Source: DATEDA01 sp963827595
Lineage (GTDB): Bacteria; Pseudomonadota; Gammaproteobacteria; Burkholderiales; SG8-39
Assembly: GCA_963827595.1 (NCBI GenBank)
Contig: CAWHBT010000005.1
Coordinates: forward strand, 124,001 to 188,000
Length of the DNA stretch: 64,000 bases
Direction: 5' to 3'
The notes beneath the pieces are model-generated. The model saw only the letters and a list, made by a program, of their open reading frames with translations. It was not told where the DNA came from and did no database searches. The position numbers and the translations under genes are program-made. Of this stretch, positions 50,965 through 60,198 are shown piece after piece (position 1 is the stretch's first letter; the number at the start of each line of letters is the position of its first letter).

Positions 50965-52523
50965 TGGAAATCGAGCTCAAGCTCCTGGTCGCGCCCGAGA
51001 ACCTCGGGCGGATCGAGCACCACCCGGCGCTGCGGGACCTGCGCCGCTCCGCGGCCCACAGCGAACGCCTGGCGACGGTGTACTACGACACCCCCGAGTT
51101 CGACCTCGCGCGCGAGGGCGTGGCGCTGCGCGTGCGGCGGACCGGCGACCGCTGGGTGCAGACCCTGAAGGCCGATGGCAACGCGGTCGCCGGCCTGCAC
51201 GCGCGCGACGAGCTGGAATGGCCGCTCGACGGCGAGGCGCTCGACTTCGCGGCGCTCGATACTTCCAGGTACCACGCGCTCTTCGCGCAGCAGCAGGTGC
51301 GCGAGCGGCTGCAGCCGGTGTTCAGGACCGACTTCGACCGCGCGGCGCGGCTGGTGTCGTTCCCCGACGGCACCGCCGCGGAGCTCGCGATCGACCACGG
51401 CGAGATCCGCGCCGGCTCCCGGACCGCGCCGATCTCGGAGGCCGAGATCGAGCTGAAGACCGGCGACGCCCAGCGGCTGTTCGAGCTCGCACGCGAGCTC
51501 GCGCGCGACGTGCCGCTGCGGCTCGGCCACGAGAGCAAGGCGGAGCGCGGGTACGCGCTCGCAGGCGCGGTGGCTCCCCGGCCCCGGAAGGCCCGCCCGG
51601 TGTTGCTCACGCACGGGCTCTCGGCCGGCGCCGCCCTGCGGCGCATCGCAGCCGAGTGCATCGCGCAGATGCAGGCGAACGAGGCCGGCATACTCGGGGG
51701 GCGAGACCCCGAGTACCTGCACCAGTTCCGCGTTGGCCTGCGGCGGCTGCGCTCGTGCCTCGACATCGTCGGCGTGGCGGTGGGCAAGGAGGCGGTCGCG
51801 CCGCTCGCCGACGAGCTGCGCTGGCTCGGCGCCGCGCTCGGGCCGGCCCGCGACTGGGATGTGTTCGCCGCCGAGACGCTCGCGCGGCTCGCGCGCGAGT
51901 TCAACGTCGCGGAGGACTTGCAGGCGTTCCTGGCGCGCTGCGCGGCGATTCGCCGCGCTCACGCCGAAGTCGCGCGCGCCGCGGTCGCCTCGCCCCGCTA
52001 CACGACGCTGCTGCTGGTGCTGGGCGAGAGTTTCGCGCGCGACGATCTCGCCGCCCTGCGGCGGCCGACGCCGGGCGGCGGCGCTGCGCCGGACGCCGCG
52101 GCCGCCGCGCTGTCGGCCCCGGTCGGCGAGTTCGCCGCGTCGGTTCTCGACAAGCGCCACCGGCGGCTGCGCAAGCGCGGCGGCGGCGTGCCCGACGCGC
52201 CCGCCGCGGAACGCCACCGGGTGCGGATCGACGCGAAGAAGCTGCGGTACGCGGCGGAGTTCTTCGCCTCGCTCTATCCGCCCAAGCGCGTGCGCCGCTA
52301 CGTCGATGCGCTCGAGGACCTGCAGGACATCCTGGGGGCGCTGAACGATGCAGCGGTCGCCGAGCGCTTGCTGGCCGAAGCGGAGGCTGCCGATCCGGAG
52401 CCGGTGCCACCGCGCGTGGAAGGGCTCGTGCGCGGCTGGATCGCCGCGACCGCCGGACACGAGCTCGCGCGCTACCGGCGCGCGTGGCGGGAGTTCGAGG
52501 ACGCGAAGCCGTTCTGGCACTAG
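50964..52523 (+). CDS. CYTH-CHAD domain protein (inorganic triphosphatase/polyphosphate-associated)
   Basis: 519 aa. The N-terminal CYTH domain begins MEIELKLLV (ExExK) with VYYDTPEFDLAREGVALRVR and EAEIELKTGD, a triphosphate tunnel fold. From about residue 215 a CHAD domain follows (YLHQFRVGLRRLRSCLDIV, RHRVRIDAKKLRYAAEFF), with conserved His and Lys/Arg for polyphosphate binding. The E. coli homologue YgiF hydrolyses inorganic triphosphate. Translation is coupled to relA (TGATG), and ppk, phoU and ppx lie 3-8 kb downstream. Confidence 0.92.
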   Translation: MEIELKLLVAPENLGRIEHHPALRDLRRSAAHSERLATVYYDTPEFDLAREGVALRVRRTGDRWVQTLKADGNAVAGLHARDELEWPLDGEALDFAALDTSRYHALFAQQQVRERLQPVFRTDFDRAARLVSFPDGTAAELAIDHGEIRAGSRTAPISEAEIELKTGDAQRLFELARELARDVPLRLGHESKAERGYALAGAVAPRPRKARPVLLTHGLSAGAALRRIAAECIAQMQANEAGILGGRDPEYLHQFRVGLRRLRSCLDIVGVAVGKEAVAPLADELRWLGAALGPARDWDVFAAETLARLAREFNVAEDLQAFLARCAAIRRAHAEVARAAVASPRYTTLLLVLGESFARDDLAALRRPTPGGGAAPDAAAAALSAPVGEFAASVLDKRHRRLRKRGGGVPDAPAAERHRVRIDAKKLRYAAEFFASLYPPKRVRRYVDALEDLQDILGALNDAAVAERLLAEAEAADPEPVPPRVEGLVRGWIAATAGHELARYRRAWREFEDAKPFWH

Positions 52524-52595
52524 CGGCTCGCCGCCTTGTTGGACTGCCCTCGCGCTCGCGCGCTCGGGGTTCGCCCTTGGGGCGGCCCGGCGGGC

Positions 52596-53342
52596 TCAAA
52601 CGAGCGCCGAGCCGCCGTCCACGACCAGCGTCTGGCCGGTCATGAACGCGGCGTCCTCGCTCGCGAGGAAGCTCGCCGCGCCGGCCAGGTCCTCCGGAAC
52701 CTCGTCGCGCTTGATGGCCCGGCTCGCGACGACGGCGTCGCGGTACTTCTCGATGTGCACCGGGTGCGCGCGGATCCCGTCCGAGAGCGTGAAGCCGGGC
52801 GCCAGCGCGTTCACCGTGATCCCGTGCGGCCCGAGCTCGCGCGCGAGCGCGCGGGTGAGCGCGATCACCGCGCCCTTGCTCGTCACGTAGTGGAGCATGA
52901 ACGGGACGCCCTTCAGCGGGGCGCCCGAGGCGAGGTTGATGATCCGCCCTCCGCCCCGCCGCTTCATCTCCGGAACGCACGCACGGCAGGCGAGGAAGAC
53001 GCCGAGCGTGTTGACCTCCATGACCCGACGCCATTCGTCGGCACGGATCGATTCGAACGGCTGGGGCTCGAGCGCCGAGAACAGGGCCGCGTTGTTGACG
53101 AGGATGTCGACCCCGCCCCAGGCGGCGCGCGTTTCCTCGATCATGCGAACGAGATCGGACTCGGACGTCACGTCCGCCGTCACACCGCGCACGCCGTCGC
53201 CGATGGCCTTCGCCGCCTCCGCCGCGCCGCGCACGTCGGCGATGACCACCTGCGCGCCGTCCCGCGCGAGACGCGTGGCGAGCGCACGGCCGATGCCCTG
53301 CGCGCCGCCGGTGACCACCGCAACCTTGCCCGCGAGCTTCAT
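52596..53342 (-). CDS. SDR-family NAD(P)-dependent oxidoreductase
   Basis: 248 aa classical SDR. Cofactor motif VTGGAQGIGRAL, NNAA (ILVNNAALFSALEP) and catalytic Ser and Y-x3-K (NLASGAPLKGVPFMLHYVTSK). IADVRGAAE after the second strand has Asp at the acceptor position, favouring NAD over NADP. C-terminal TGQTLVVDGGSALV is normal. Substrate unknown. No functional link with its neighbours is apparent. Confidence 0.9.
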   Translation of the reverse strand: MKLAGKVAVVTGGAQGIGRALATRLARDGAQVVIADVRGAAEAAKAIGDGVRGVTADVTSESDLVRMIEETRAAWGGVDILVNNAALFSALEPQPFESIRADEWRRVMEVNTLGVFLACRACVPEMKRRGGGRIINLASGAPLKGVPFMLHYVTSKGAVIALTRALARELGPHGITVNALAPGFTLSDGIRAHPVHIEKYRDAVVASRAIKRDEVPEDLAGAASFLASEDAAFMTGQTLVVDGGSALV

Positions 53343-53381
53343 CGCCGTCCTTCCGCACCTTCCGGAGGGGCGATGCTACCG

Positions 53382-53915
53382 TCAAACGAACGCGAACGAG
53401 GCGAGGGCGAGCGCCGCGCCCACGCCCGCGCCCGCGAGCACATCGCTCGGATAGTGCAGCCCGAGCACGAGCCGCGAGGCGGCGACGGCGAGCGCGAAGG
53501 GGACGACGATCCAGGCGAGCTGCGGCGCGTACGCGACCATCAGGATCGAGAACGACGCCGCGTGCAGCGTGTGGCCGGAGGGGAAGCTGAACTGGTCGAG
53601 CGGAGCGGCGCCGGGCCGGATCGCCGCCCGCACCTGATACGGGCGCGGGCGCGAGGTGCGCGACTTCAGCCACTTGTAGAGCAGGACGCCGGCGGCGCCG
53701 GTCGCCGCCATGTGCGCCGCCGCCGGCAGCGCGGCCGTGCCGCCGACCACCACGAACCCAGCGATCAGCGCGTACCAGAACACGCCGTCGCCGAGGCGGC
53801 TCACCGCACGGAAGAACGCGCGCAGCCACGGGATGCTCGCCGCGTGGTTGAAGCGCAGGCACCAGGCCTCGTCCCAACCCGCCAACACCTGCAACGAGGC
53901 GTTAAAGCGGCGCAT
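53382..53915 (-). CDS. PAP2-superfamily phosphatase
   Basis: 177 aa with about five hydrophobic segments. The three phosphatase signatures are KSRTSRPRP, FPSGHTLHA and SRLVLGLHYPSDVLAG, all catalytic residues intact. Such proteins dephosphorylate lipid phosphates or isoprenyl pyrophosphates in the membrane. The start overlaps the end of the glycosyltransferase gene by 14 bp, so both are in one transcript and may work on the same lipid. Confidence 0.92.
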   Translation of the reverse strand: MRRFNASLQVLAGWDEAWCLRFNHAASIPWLRAFFRAVSRLGDGVFWYALIAGFVVVGGTAALPAAAHMAATGAAGVLLYKWLKSRTSRPRPYQVRAAIRPGAAPLDQFSFPSGHTLHAASFSILMVAYAPQLAWIVVPFALAVAASRLVLGLHYPSDVLAGAGVGAALALASFAFV

Positions 53916-55140
53916 GGTCCGCCTCGGCCGGCACGACGGTGCGGGGACCCGCGGTGACCGCGACCCGGCTGGCGCGTGCCCGGTCCACGAGCTCGCGGAA
54001 CACCGCCTCGAGATCGTCGACCACCCGCTCCCAGGTGAGGGGCCGCGCGGTCGCCGCGGCTTCGGTGCGCAACCGCTCTCGCAACCCGGCGTCGGCGGCG
54101 AGCTCCTGCGCCACCGCGACGAACGACGCCGCCGAACCGAACGGCGCCAGCAGACCGTTCACGCGGTGGCGGATGTGCTGTCGGGCCCCGGCGTAGTCGA
54201 ACGCGACCACGGCCAGCCGGCTCGCCATCGCCTCGGTGGTCACGTTGCCGAACGTCTCGGTGAGGCTCGGGAAGAGCAGGACGTCGGCCGACGCGTAGTG
54301 CTCCGCCAGGTCGGTGCCGGAACGCATGCCGGCGAAGACGAAGTCGCGGTGGACGACGCGCAGCGCCGCCCCTTCCGGCCCGTCGCCGACGAGGACCACG
54401 CGCAGGCGCGAGGCGACGGCCCGGATCGCATCGCAGGTCTCGACGAACAGCGGCAGGTTCTTCTCCGGGGCCAGCCGCCCGACGTAGGCGACGACGAGGT
54501 CGCGGTCGCCGGCGCTCCAGGACCGGCGCAGCTCCGCGCTCCGCCGTTCCGGGCCGAACAGTTCGGTGTCGATGCCCCGCCCCACCACGGCGAGCCGGCG
54601 GTAGCCGACGGTTGCGAGCTGCGCCTTCATCTGGGCCGTCGGCACCAGCGTGCAGTCCGCGCGGTTGTGGAGCCGCCGCAGATACCCCGCGACGAAGCTC
54701 CTGAGGAGGCCGAAGCCGTAGTGGCGCGAGTAGTCGTGAAAGTTCGTGTGGAACTCCGAGACGACCGGGACGCCGACGGTCCTGGCCGCGGCGATCGCCG
54801 AACTGCCGAGCGGGCCCTCGGTGACGACCTGCACAACGTCGGGTCGCCGGGCCCGCCACGCCCGCAGGAGCGCGCGCTTGGCGGGAAGGCCCATCTGGAG
54901 CTCCCGGTAGCGGGGCAGGCGAACGCCCGGGCGCAGGAGCGTCTCGAGCCCGGCCTCAGTCGCGCCGCTATCGGCCTCGCCCTGCCGCGGCCTGACGAGC
55001 TGGACCGAATGCCCGCGCGCGCGTAGGCGGTCCACCATCATGCCGATGGTCCGCGCGACGCCGTTGATCTCCGGCGGGTAGGTCTCGGTGACGACCGCAA
55101 TCCGCAGCGGCCGCCTGGATCGGTCGCTCATGCCACCCAC
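53902..55140 (-). CDS. Glycosyltransferase family 4 protein
   Basis: 412 aa GT-B glycosyltransferase. N-terminal VVTETYPPEINGVARTIG matches the group that makes glycolipids and glucosyl- or mannosyl-diacylglycerol. The C-terminal donor domain has YVGRLAPEKNLPLF and the EX7E motif LTETFGNVTTEAMAS. It likely transfers a hexose to a membrane lipid. Start at 55140 or 55131 (MSDRSRRPL). The PAP2 gene overlaps its 3' end. An AT-rich 65-bp spacer separates it from dgkA upstream. Confidence 0.9.
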   Translation of the reverse strand: MGGMSDRSRRPLRIAVVTETYPPEINGVARTIGMMVDRLRARGHSVQLVRPRQGEADSGATEAGLETLLRPGVRLPRYRELQMGLPAKRALLRAWRARRPDVVQVVTEGPLGSSAIAAARTVGVPVVSEFHTNFHDYSRHYGFGLLRSFVAGYLRRLHNRADCTLVPTAQMKAQLATVGYRRLAVVGRGIDTELFGPERRSAELRRSWSAGDRDLVVAYVGRLAPEKNLPLFVETCDAIRAVASRLRVVLVGDGPEGAALRVVHRDFVFAGMRSGTDLAEHYASADVLLFPSLTETFGNVTTEAMASRLAVVAFDYAGARQHIRHRVNGLLAPFGSAASFVAVAQELAADAGLRERLRTEAAATARPLTWERVVDDLEAVFRELVDRARASRVAVTAGPRTVVPAEADHAPL

Positions 55141-55205
55141 TGTGGGGCGCCGGCATGAACGGATGATGAAGGAGAGTTGAAGTTTCGGTTACAAGCCGTT
55201 AATTT

Positions 55206-55595
55206 CTATAAAAAACTCTCTGAGAGTACGAGCCCCCAGACGACTGCCACGTTCACCAGGCTCAGGAAGACGGCCGCGCTGCCGATGTCCTTGGCGCGCT
55301 TGGCCAGTCGATGCTGGTCGAGCGAGATCCGGTCGACGGCCGCCTCGATCGCCGAGTTGAGCAGCTCGACGATCAGCACCAGCAGGACGCTCCCGATCAT
55401 CAGCGCCTTGCCGGTCCCGCCGATATTGAGCACGAGCGCGATCGGGATGAGCACGATCGCGAGCCACACCTCCTGCCGGAACGCCTCCTCGTGCCGGAAC
55501 GCCGACTCCAGGCCATGCACCGAGTAGACGCAGGCATTCAGCACGCGTTGCACGCCGGTCTTGCCCTTGAACGGGCTTTCCTCGGTCCGGTTGAT
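55206..55595 (-). CDS. dgkA: Diacylglycerol kinase DgkA with no standard start codon (putative AUC)
   Basis: About 129 aa, three membrane helices. DgkA core: HEEAFRQEVWLAIVLIP, VLLVLIVELLNSAIEAAVDR and RAKDIGSAAVFLSL contain the active-site Glu and Asp. Normal homologues start a few residues before SPFKGKTG. In this frame there is no ATG, GTG or TTG there; ATC at 55595-55593 has a GGGGAG six bases upstream, giving (I/M)NRTEESPFKGKTG. The first standard codon, GTG 55553, would trim that conserved segment. The 5' end overlaps the ppk1 3' end by 58 bp. It recycles diacylglycerol to phosphatidic acid. Confidence 0.88.
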   Translation of the reverse strand: MNRTEESPFKGKTGVQRVLNACVYSVHGLESAFRHEEAFRQEVWLAIVLIPIALVLNIGGTGKALMIGSVLLVLIVELLNSAIEAAVDRISLDQHRLAKRAKDIGSAAVFLSLVNVAVVWGLVLSESFL

Positions 55596-57707
55596 CGGCG
55601 GCTCCCCGACCCTAGACCGCCGTTCTCGCGCGCGAGGGTCTCGAGCAGCTCTTCCTGCGCGCTGTGGCGCGCCTTGCCGGGCTGCTTTCTGACGTAGGTC
55701 CCGTCCGGCTCCATCTCCCATGCCTGGACGTTGTCCCCGAGATACGCCTGCAGACCCTCGCGGATGACGCGCGCCTTGAGCTTCTTGTCGAGCACCGGGA
55801 ACGCGAGCTCGATGCGCCGGAAAAAGTTCCGGTCCATCCAGTCGGCGCTCGAGAGGTAGACCGCCTCCTCGCCGTCGGCGCGGAAGTGGAACACCCGATG
55901 GTGCTCGAGGAAACGCCCGATGATCGAGCGCACCTTGATGTTCTCGGACAGGCCCTCGATGCCCGGGCGGAGCGCGCACACGCCCCGGACGATCAGGTCG
56001 ATCTTCACGCCCGCCTGGGACGCGTCGTACAGCGCCTCGATCGTGTCGGGTTCGAGCAGGGCGTTCATCTTGGCGATGATCCGGCCCTGCTTCCCCTCGC
56101 GCGCGAGCTGCGCCTCGCGCCGGATCGCCTCGACGACGCGCTGGTGCAGCGTGAACGGCGACTGCCAGAGGTAGGCGAGCTTGCCGGCCTTGCCGAGGCT
56201 CGTGAGCTGATTGAACACCTGGTTCACGTCGGCGCAGATCTGCTCGTCGCAGGTGAACAGGCTGAAGTCGGTATAGGCGCGCGCGGTGCGCGGATGGTAG
56301 TTCCCGGTGCGCGAGGTGCACGTACCGCCGGAGCTTCCCGTCCTCGCGCCGCACGAGCATCAGCATCTTGGCGTGGGTCTTGTGGCCGACGACGCCGTAC
56401 ACGATGTGCGCCCCGACCTCCTCGAGCCGGGCCGCCCAGTTGATGTTGGCCTCCTCGTCGAAGCGCGCCTTGAGCTCGACCACCGCGGTGACCTCCTTGC
56501 CCTTGCGCGCCGCCTCGATCAGCGCCTCCATCAGCACCGAGTCGGTCCCGGTGCGGTAGACCGTCTGCTTGATCGCCACCACGTTCGGATCCTCGGCCGC
56601 CTCCTGCAGGAAGCGCACCACGGGCGCGAACGACTGGTACGGGTGATGCAGCAGGATGTCGCCGGCGCGGATCGCCTCCATCATGTCGACGCGCTTCGCG
56701 AGCACGGACGGGAACCCCGGCCGGAAGGGCGGATAGAGGAGGTCGTCGCGATCGACCTCGCTCGGGACCTGCATCAGCCGCACGAGGTTCACCGGCCCGC
56801 TCACCTGGTAGAGGTCCTCGGACCCGAGGTTGAACTGCTGCAGCAGGAACTCGGCCGTCTGCGGCGGGCAGTCGTCGGCGACCTCGAGGCGCACCGCGTC
56901 GCCGAAGTGGCGCTGCGGCAGCTCGCCCTGAAGGGCGCTCCGCAGGCTCTTGATGTCCTCCTCGTCGACGAACAGCTCGCTGTTGCGGGTCGCGCGGAAC
57001 TGGTAGCAGCCGAGCACGTTCATGCCGGCGAACAGCTCCTTGACGTGCTCGTGCAGGATCGAGGTGAGGAAGACGAAGGTCGTCGCCTGCCCGCCCGACG
57101 GCTCCGGCGGGAGCTTGATGATCCGCGGCAGGATGCGCGGCGCCTGCACGATCGCGACGCGCGCGTCGCGGCCGAACGCGTCCCGCCCTTCGAGCTCGAC
57201 GGCGAAGTTGAGGCTCTTGTTGAAGACCCGCGGGAACGGGTGCGCCGGATCGAGCCCGATCGGCGTGAGGACCGGCATCATCTCGCGGAAGAAGTAGTCG
57301 CGCACCCAGGCCGCCTGCGCCTCGGTGAACTCGCTCCGGCGCAGGAACTTGATCCCCGCGCGCTCGAGCTCGGGGAGGATCGTTTCGTTGAGCAGTTGAT
57401 ACTGGCGCGCGACGAGCCCGTGCGCGATGCGGCTGATCGCCTGGAACACCTCGCGCGGGGACTTGCCGTCCGGCTCCGCCCCCGGCAGGTTCATCTTGAT
57501 CTGCTCCTTCACCCCCGAGACGCGGATCTCGAAGAACTCGTCGAGGTTCGACGAGACGATGCACAAGAACCGCAGGCGCTCGAGCAGCGGGACCGCCGGG
57601 TCCTCCGCCTGCGCGAGCACCCGCCGCTGGAACTCGAGCAGGGCGATCTCGCGGTTGAGGAAGTGGCTCTGGATGTGCCGGGGTGGCGGGGCGATCTTGA
57701 CGGCCAT
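55538..57707 (-). CDS. ppk1: Polyphosphate kinase 1, interrupted by one frameshift
   Basis: Starts at ATG 57707 (MAVKIAPPPRHIQSHFLNRE). PPK1 domains in order: N-terminal (FCIVSSNLDEFFEIRVSGV), head, then catalytic domains with QTVYRTGTDS and AVVELKARFDEEANI. The frame breaks at 56306-56313: one extra base turns HLxTGNYHP into another frame. It resumes TARAYTDFSLFTC-like, then DVNQVFNQLTSLGKAGKL and LYDASQAGVKIDLIVRGVC, to 55538. Both active-site His regions lie near the break. The total of about 722 aa matches PPK1, which makes polyphosphate from ATP. Divergent from phoU. Confidence 0.92.
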
Positions 57708-57744
57708 GCGCGCGCGCAGGTTAGGGATAGTTTTTTGCACGGAT

Positions 57745-57762
57745 GTTACAGCGCGGTGACGG
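57745..57762 (-). promoter_or_regulatory. Putative Pho box (PhoB-binding site) upstream of ppk1
   Basis: On the minus strand it reads CCGTCAC-CGCG-CTGTAAC: two 7-mers matching the PhoB half-site CTGTCAY at 5 of 7 and 6 of 7, at the normal 11-bp repeat. A TATCCC hexamer 15 bp further downstream could be the -10, placing ppk1 ATG 57707 just after the start point. Confidence 0.5.
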
Positions 57763-57910
57763 GCTACACGTAATTGTCATCTTCGCTCGCTAGACTCGTC
57801 AAATTTGCGGCGAACCGGGGACCGAGGACGGGGAGCCAGGCGACGCCGCGCGCCTCGTTCGCGCGGCTCGTGTCCGCTTCCGGACGACCGACCACCCAGC
57901 GACGCCGCGC

Positions 57911-58615
57911 ATGCAGCCTGCCGCCCACTCCTCCAAGGACTTCGACGCCGAGCTCGAGCACATCCGCACCCAGGTGCTCGAGATGGGCGGGATCGTCGAG
58001 TACCAGATCCGCTACGCCGTCGAGGCGCTCCGCCGGGGCGACGTCGCGCTGACGCGGCGCGTGGCGGAGGACGAGCTGAAGGTGAACCAGCTCGAGCGCG
58101 AGATCGACGAGGCCTGCACGCAGGTGATCGCCCGCCGCTCTCCGGCGGCCGGCGACCTGCGCTTTCTGATGATGATCTACAAGACGATCACCGACCTCGA
58201 GCGGGTCGGGGACGAGGCGAAGAAGATCGCGCTCGTGGCGCGGAGCGTGCGCCTCAACGAGCGCGCGAGCCCGGGATTTCCCGAGATCCGCATCGTCGCG
58301 GCGATGGTCATCGACATGCTGCGACGCGCGCTCGACAGTCTTGCCCGCCTCGAGGCGCAGGACGCGCCCGAGGTCGTCCGCCAGGACGAGGAGGTCGACG
58401 AGTCGTTCTCGGCGCTGCTGCGCGAGCTCCTCACCTACATGATCGAGGATCCGCGCACGATCTCGCGGTCGATCGACGTCATCTTCGTCGCCAAGGCGCT
58501 GGAGCGGATCGGCGACCACGCGAAGAACATCTCCGAGTACGTGATCTACATGATCCACGGCAAGGACGTGCGGCACGTCTCGATCGAGGAGATCGAGGCG
58601 GCGGTCAAGGGCTGA
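57911..58615 (+). CDS. phoU: Phosphate transport/signalling regulator PhoU
   Basis: 234 aa, two three-helix PhoU repeats with the metal-binding motif in each: ITDLERVGDEAKKIA and AKALERIGDHAKNISEYV (ExxxD/DxxxE-type clusters). PhoU links the Pst transporter to PhoR and keeps the Pho regulon off at high phosphate. Here it lies apart from pst genes, between divergent ppk1 and downstream ppx, an arrangement that connects phosphate sensing to polyphosphate. Confidence 0.96.
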   Translation: MQPAAHSSKDFDAELEHIRTQVLEMGGIVEYQIRYAVEALRRGDVALTRRVAEDELKVNQLEREIDEACTQVIARRSPAAGDLRFLMMIYKTITDLERVGDEAKKIALVARSVRLNERASPGFPEIRIVAAMVIDMLRRALDSLARLEAQDAPEVVRQDEEVDESFSALLRELLTYMIEDPRTISRSIDVIFVAKALERIGDHAKNISEYVIYMIHGKDVRHVSIEEIEAAVKG

Positions 58616-58678
58616 GACGCGTCCGCCGCGGTGAGGAAATCGGGTCAACCGGCGTTGCCGGCGCAGCGCCGGGGTGCT

Positions 58679-60191
58679 ATGGTCGTGGTCGTGCAATTCG
58701 ACTCGCTCGCCGCAGTCGACCTCGGCTCCAACAGCTTCCACCTGCAGGTCGGGCGCGTCGTCGACGACCAGATCTACCTGCTCGACAGCCTCCGCGAGCC
58801 GGTGCGGCTCGGCGCCGGACTGACCCGCGACAAGCGGATCGATCGCGCCACCCAGCTGAAGGCGCTCGAGGCGCTGTCGCGGTTCGGCGAGCGGCTGCGC
58901 GGCTTCCCGCCGGCAGCGGTGCGGGCGGTCGGGACCAACACGCTGCGCGTGGCCAAGAACGCCGCGCAGTTCCTGCGACGACGCGCAGGCCGCGCTCGGC
59001 TTCCCGATCGAGGTGGTCTTCGGCCGGGAGGAGGCGCGCCTCATCTACCTCGGCGTCTCGCACAGCCTGCCGCCGGCGCCACATCGCCGGCTGGTCGTCG
59101 ACATCGGCGGCGGCTCGAGCGAGTTCATCATCGGCACCGGGTACGAGCCGGAGGCGACCGAGTCCCTGCCGATCGGCTGCGTGAGCTACAGCCTCCGGTT
59201 CTTCGGCGACGGCCGGGTGGAGAAGTCGGGCATGAAGCGGGCCGAGCTCGCCGCGTCGAACGAGATCGAGCGGATCGTCAAGGAGTACCGCCGGACGGGC
59301 TGGAAGCAGGCGGTGGCCTCGTCGGGGACCGCGCGATCGATCGCCGGCATCCTGGCCGAGACCGGCTGGGCGAAGGGGACGATCACCGCCGAGGGTCTCG
59401 ACCGGTTGCGCTCGCAGTTCATCAAGGCGGGCGACGTGGCGCGGGTCGCGCTGCCGGGGCTGCGCGCCGACCGGGCAGCGATCCTGCCCGGGGGGCTCGC
59501 GATCATGATCGCGGTCTTCGAGCGGCTGGGGCTCGAGGAGATGGAGGTCTCGGAGGGCGCGCTGCGACAGGGCGTGCTCTACGACCTGCTCGGTCGCGTC
59601 CAGCACCACGACATGCGCGAGCTGACGGTGAAGCAGTTCATGCGCCGCTACCACGTCGACGGAACCCAGGCCGAGCGCGTGGAAGCGCTGGCGCTCGCGC
59701 TCTACGGCGGACTCGCCGACAAGCGCCGGGACGGCGACGACCTGCTGCTCGCCTGGGCGGCGCGGCTCCACGAGATCGGCCTGTCGATCGCGCACGCGGG
59801 GCACCACAAGCACTCGGCGTACATCCTGTCCAACGCCGACATGCCCGGCTTCTCCAAGGACGAGCAGGCGCGCCTCGCACGGGTCGTGCTCGCGCACCGG
59901 GGGAAGCTCGCCAAGATCGAGGGGCTCCCCGCCCGGAGCCCGGACTGGGCGCTGGTGTTCTGCCTCCGGGTCGCGGCGCTCGTGTACCGCAGCCGCGTCG
60001 AGCTGCCGGTTCCGCGGCTTGCGGCCCGTGCGACCGACAGCGGCTTCCAGCTCGCCGTCGCCGGGAACTGGCTCGACGAGCATCCGCTGACCGCCGCGGC
60101 GCTCGAGTCCGAGGCGGAGGATTGGCGGACGGTGGGGATGCGCTTCGACGTGCGCCCGCTCGCGGCCGACCGCGCGCAGGCGGCGGGGTGA
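58679..60191 (+). CDS. ppx: Exopolyphosphatase Ppx/GppA, interrupted by one frameshift
   Basis: The first part from ATG 58679 has the ASKHA phosphate loop AAVDLGSNSFHLQVGR and AVRAVGTNTLRVAKNA. The frame breaks at about 58976 (one extra C turns FLDDAQAALGFPIEVV into RRRAGRAR). The second part continues VFGREEARLIYLGVSHSLP, VVDIGGGSSEFIIG, and a C-terminal HD-type domain (LHEIGLSIAHAGHHKHSAYI). The joined length of about 503 aa is normal. It hydrolyses polyphosphate or pppGpp. It follows phoU in the same direction. Confidence 0.92.
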
Positions 60192-60198
60192 CCATTCC

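Noticed and set aside
55206..57740. An apparent 844-aa fusion of ppk1 and dgkA in one frame
   Set aside because: The single-base insertion in ppk1 puts its first part in the dgkA frame by chance; the middle of the fused frame has no PPK1 homology, while the other frame does.
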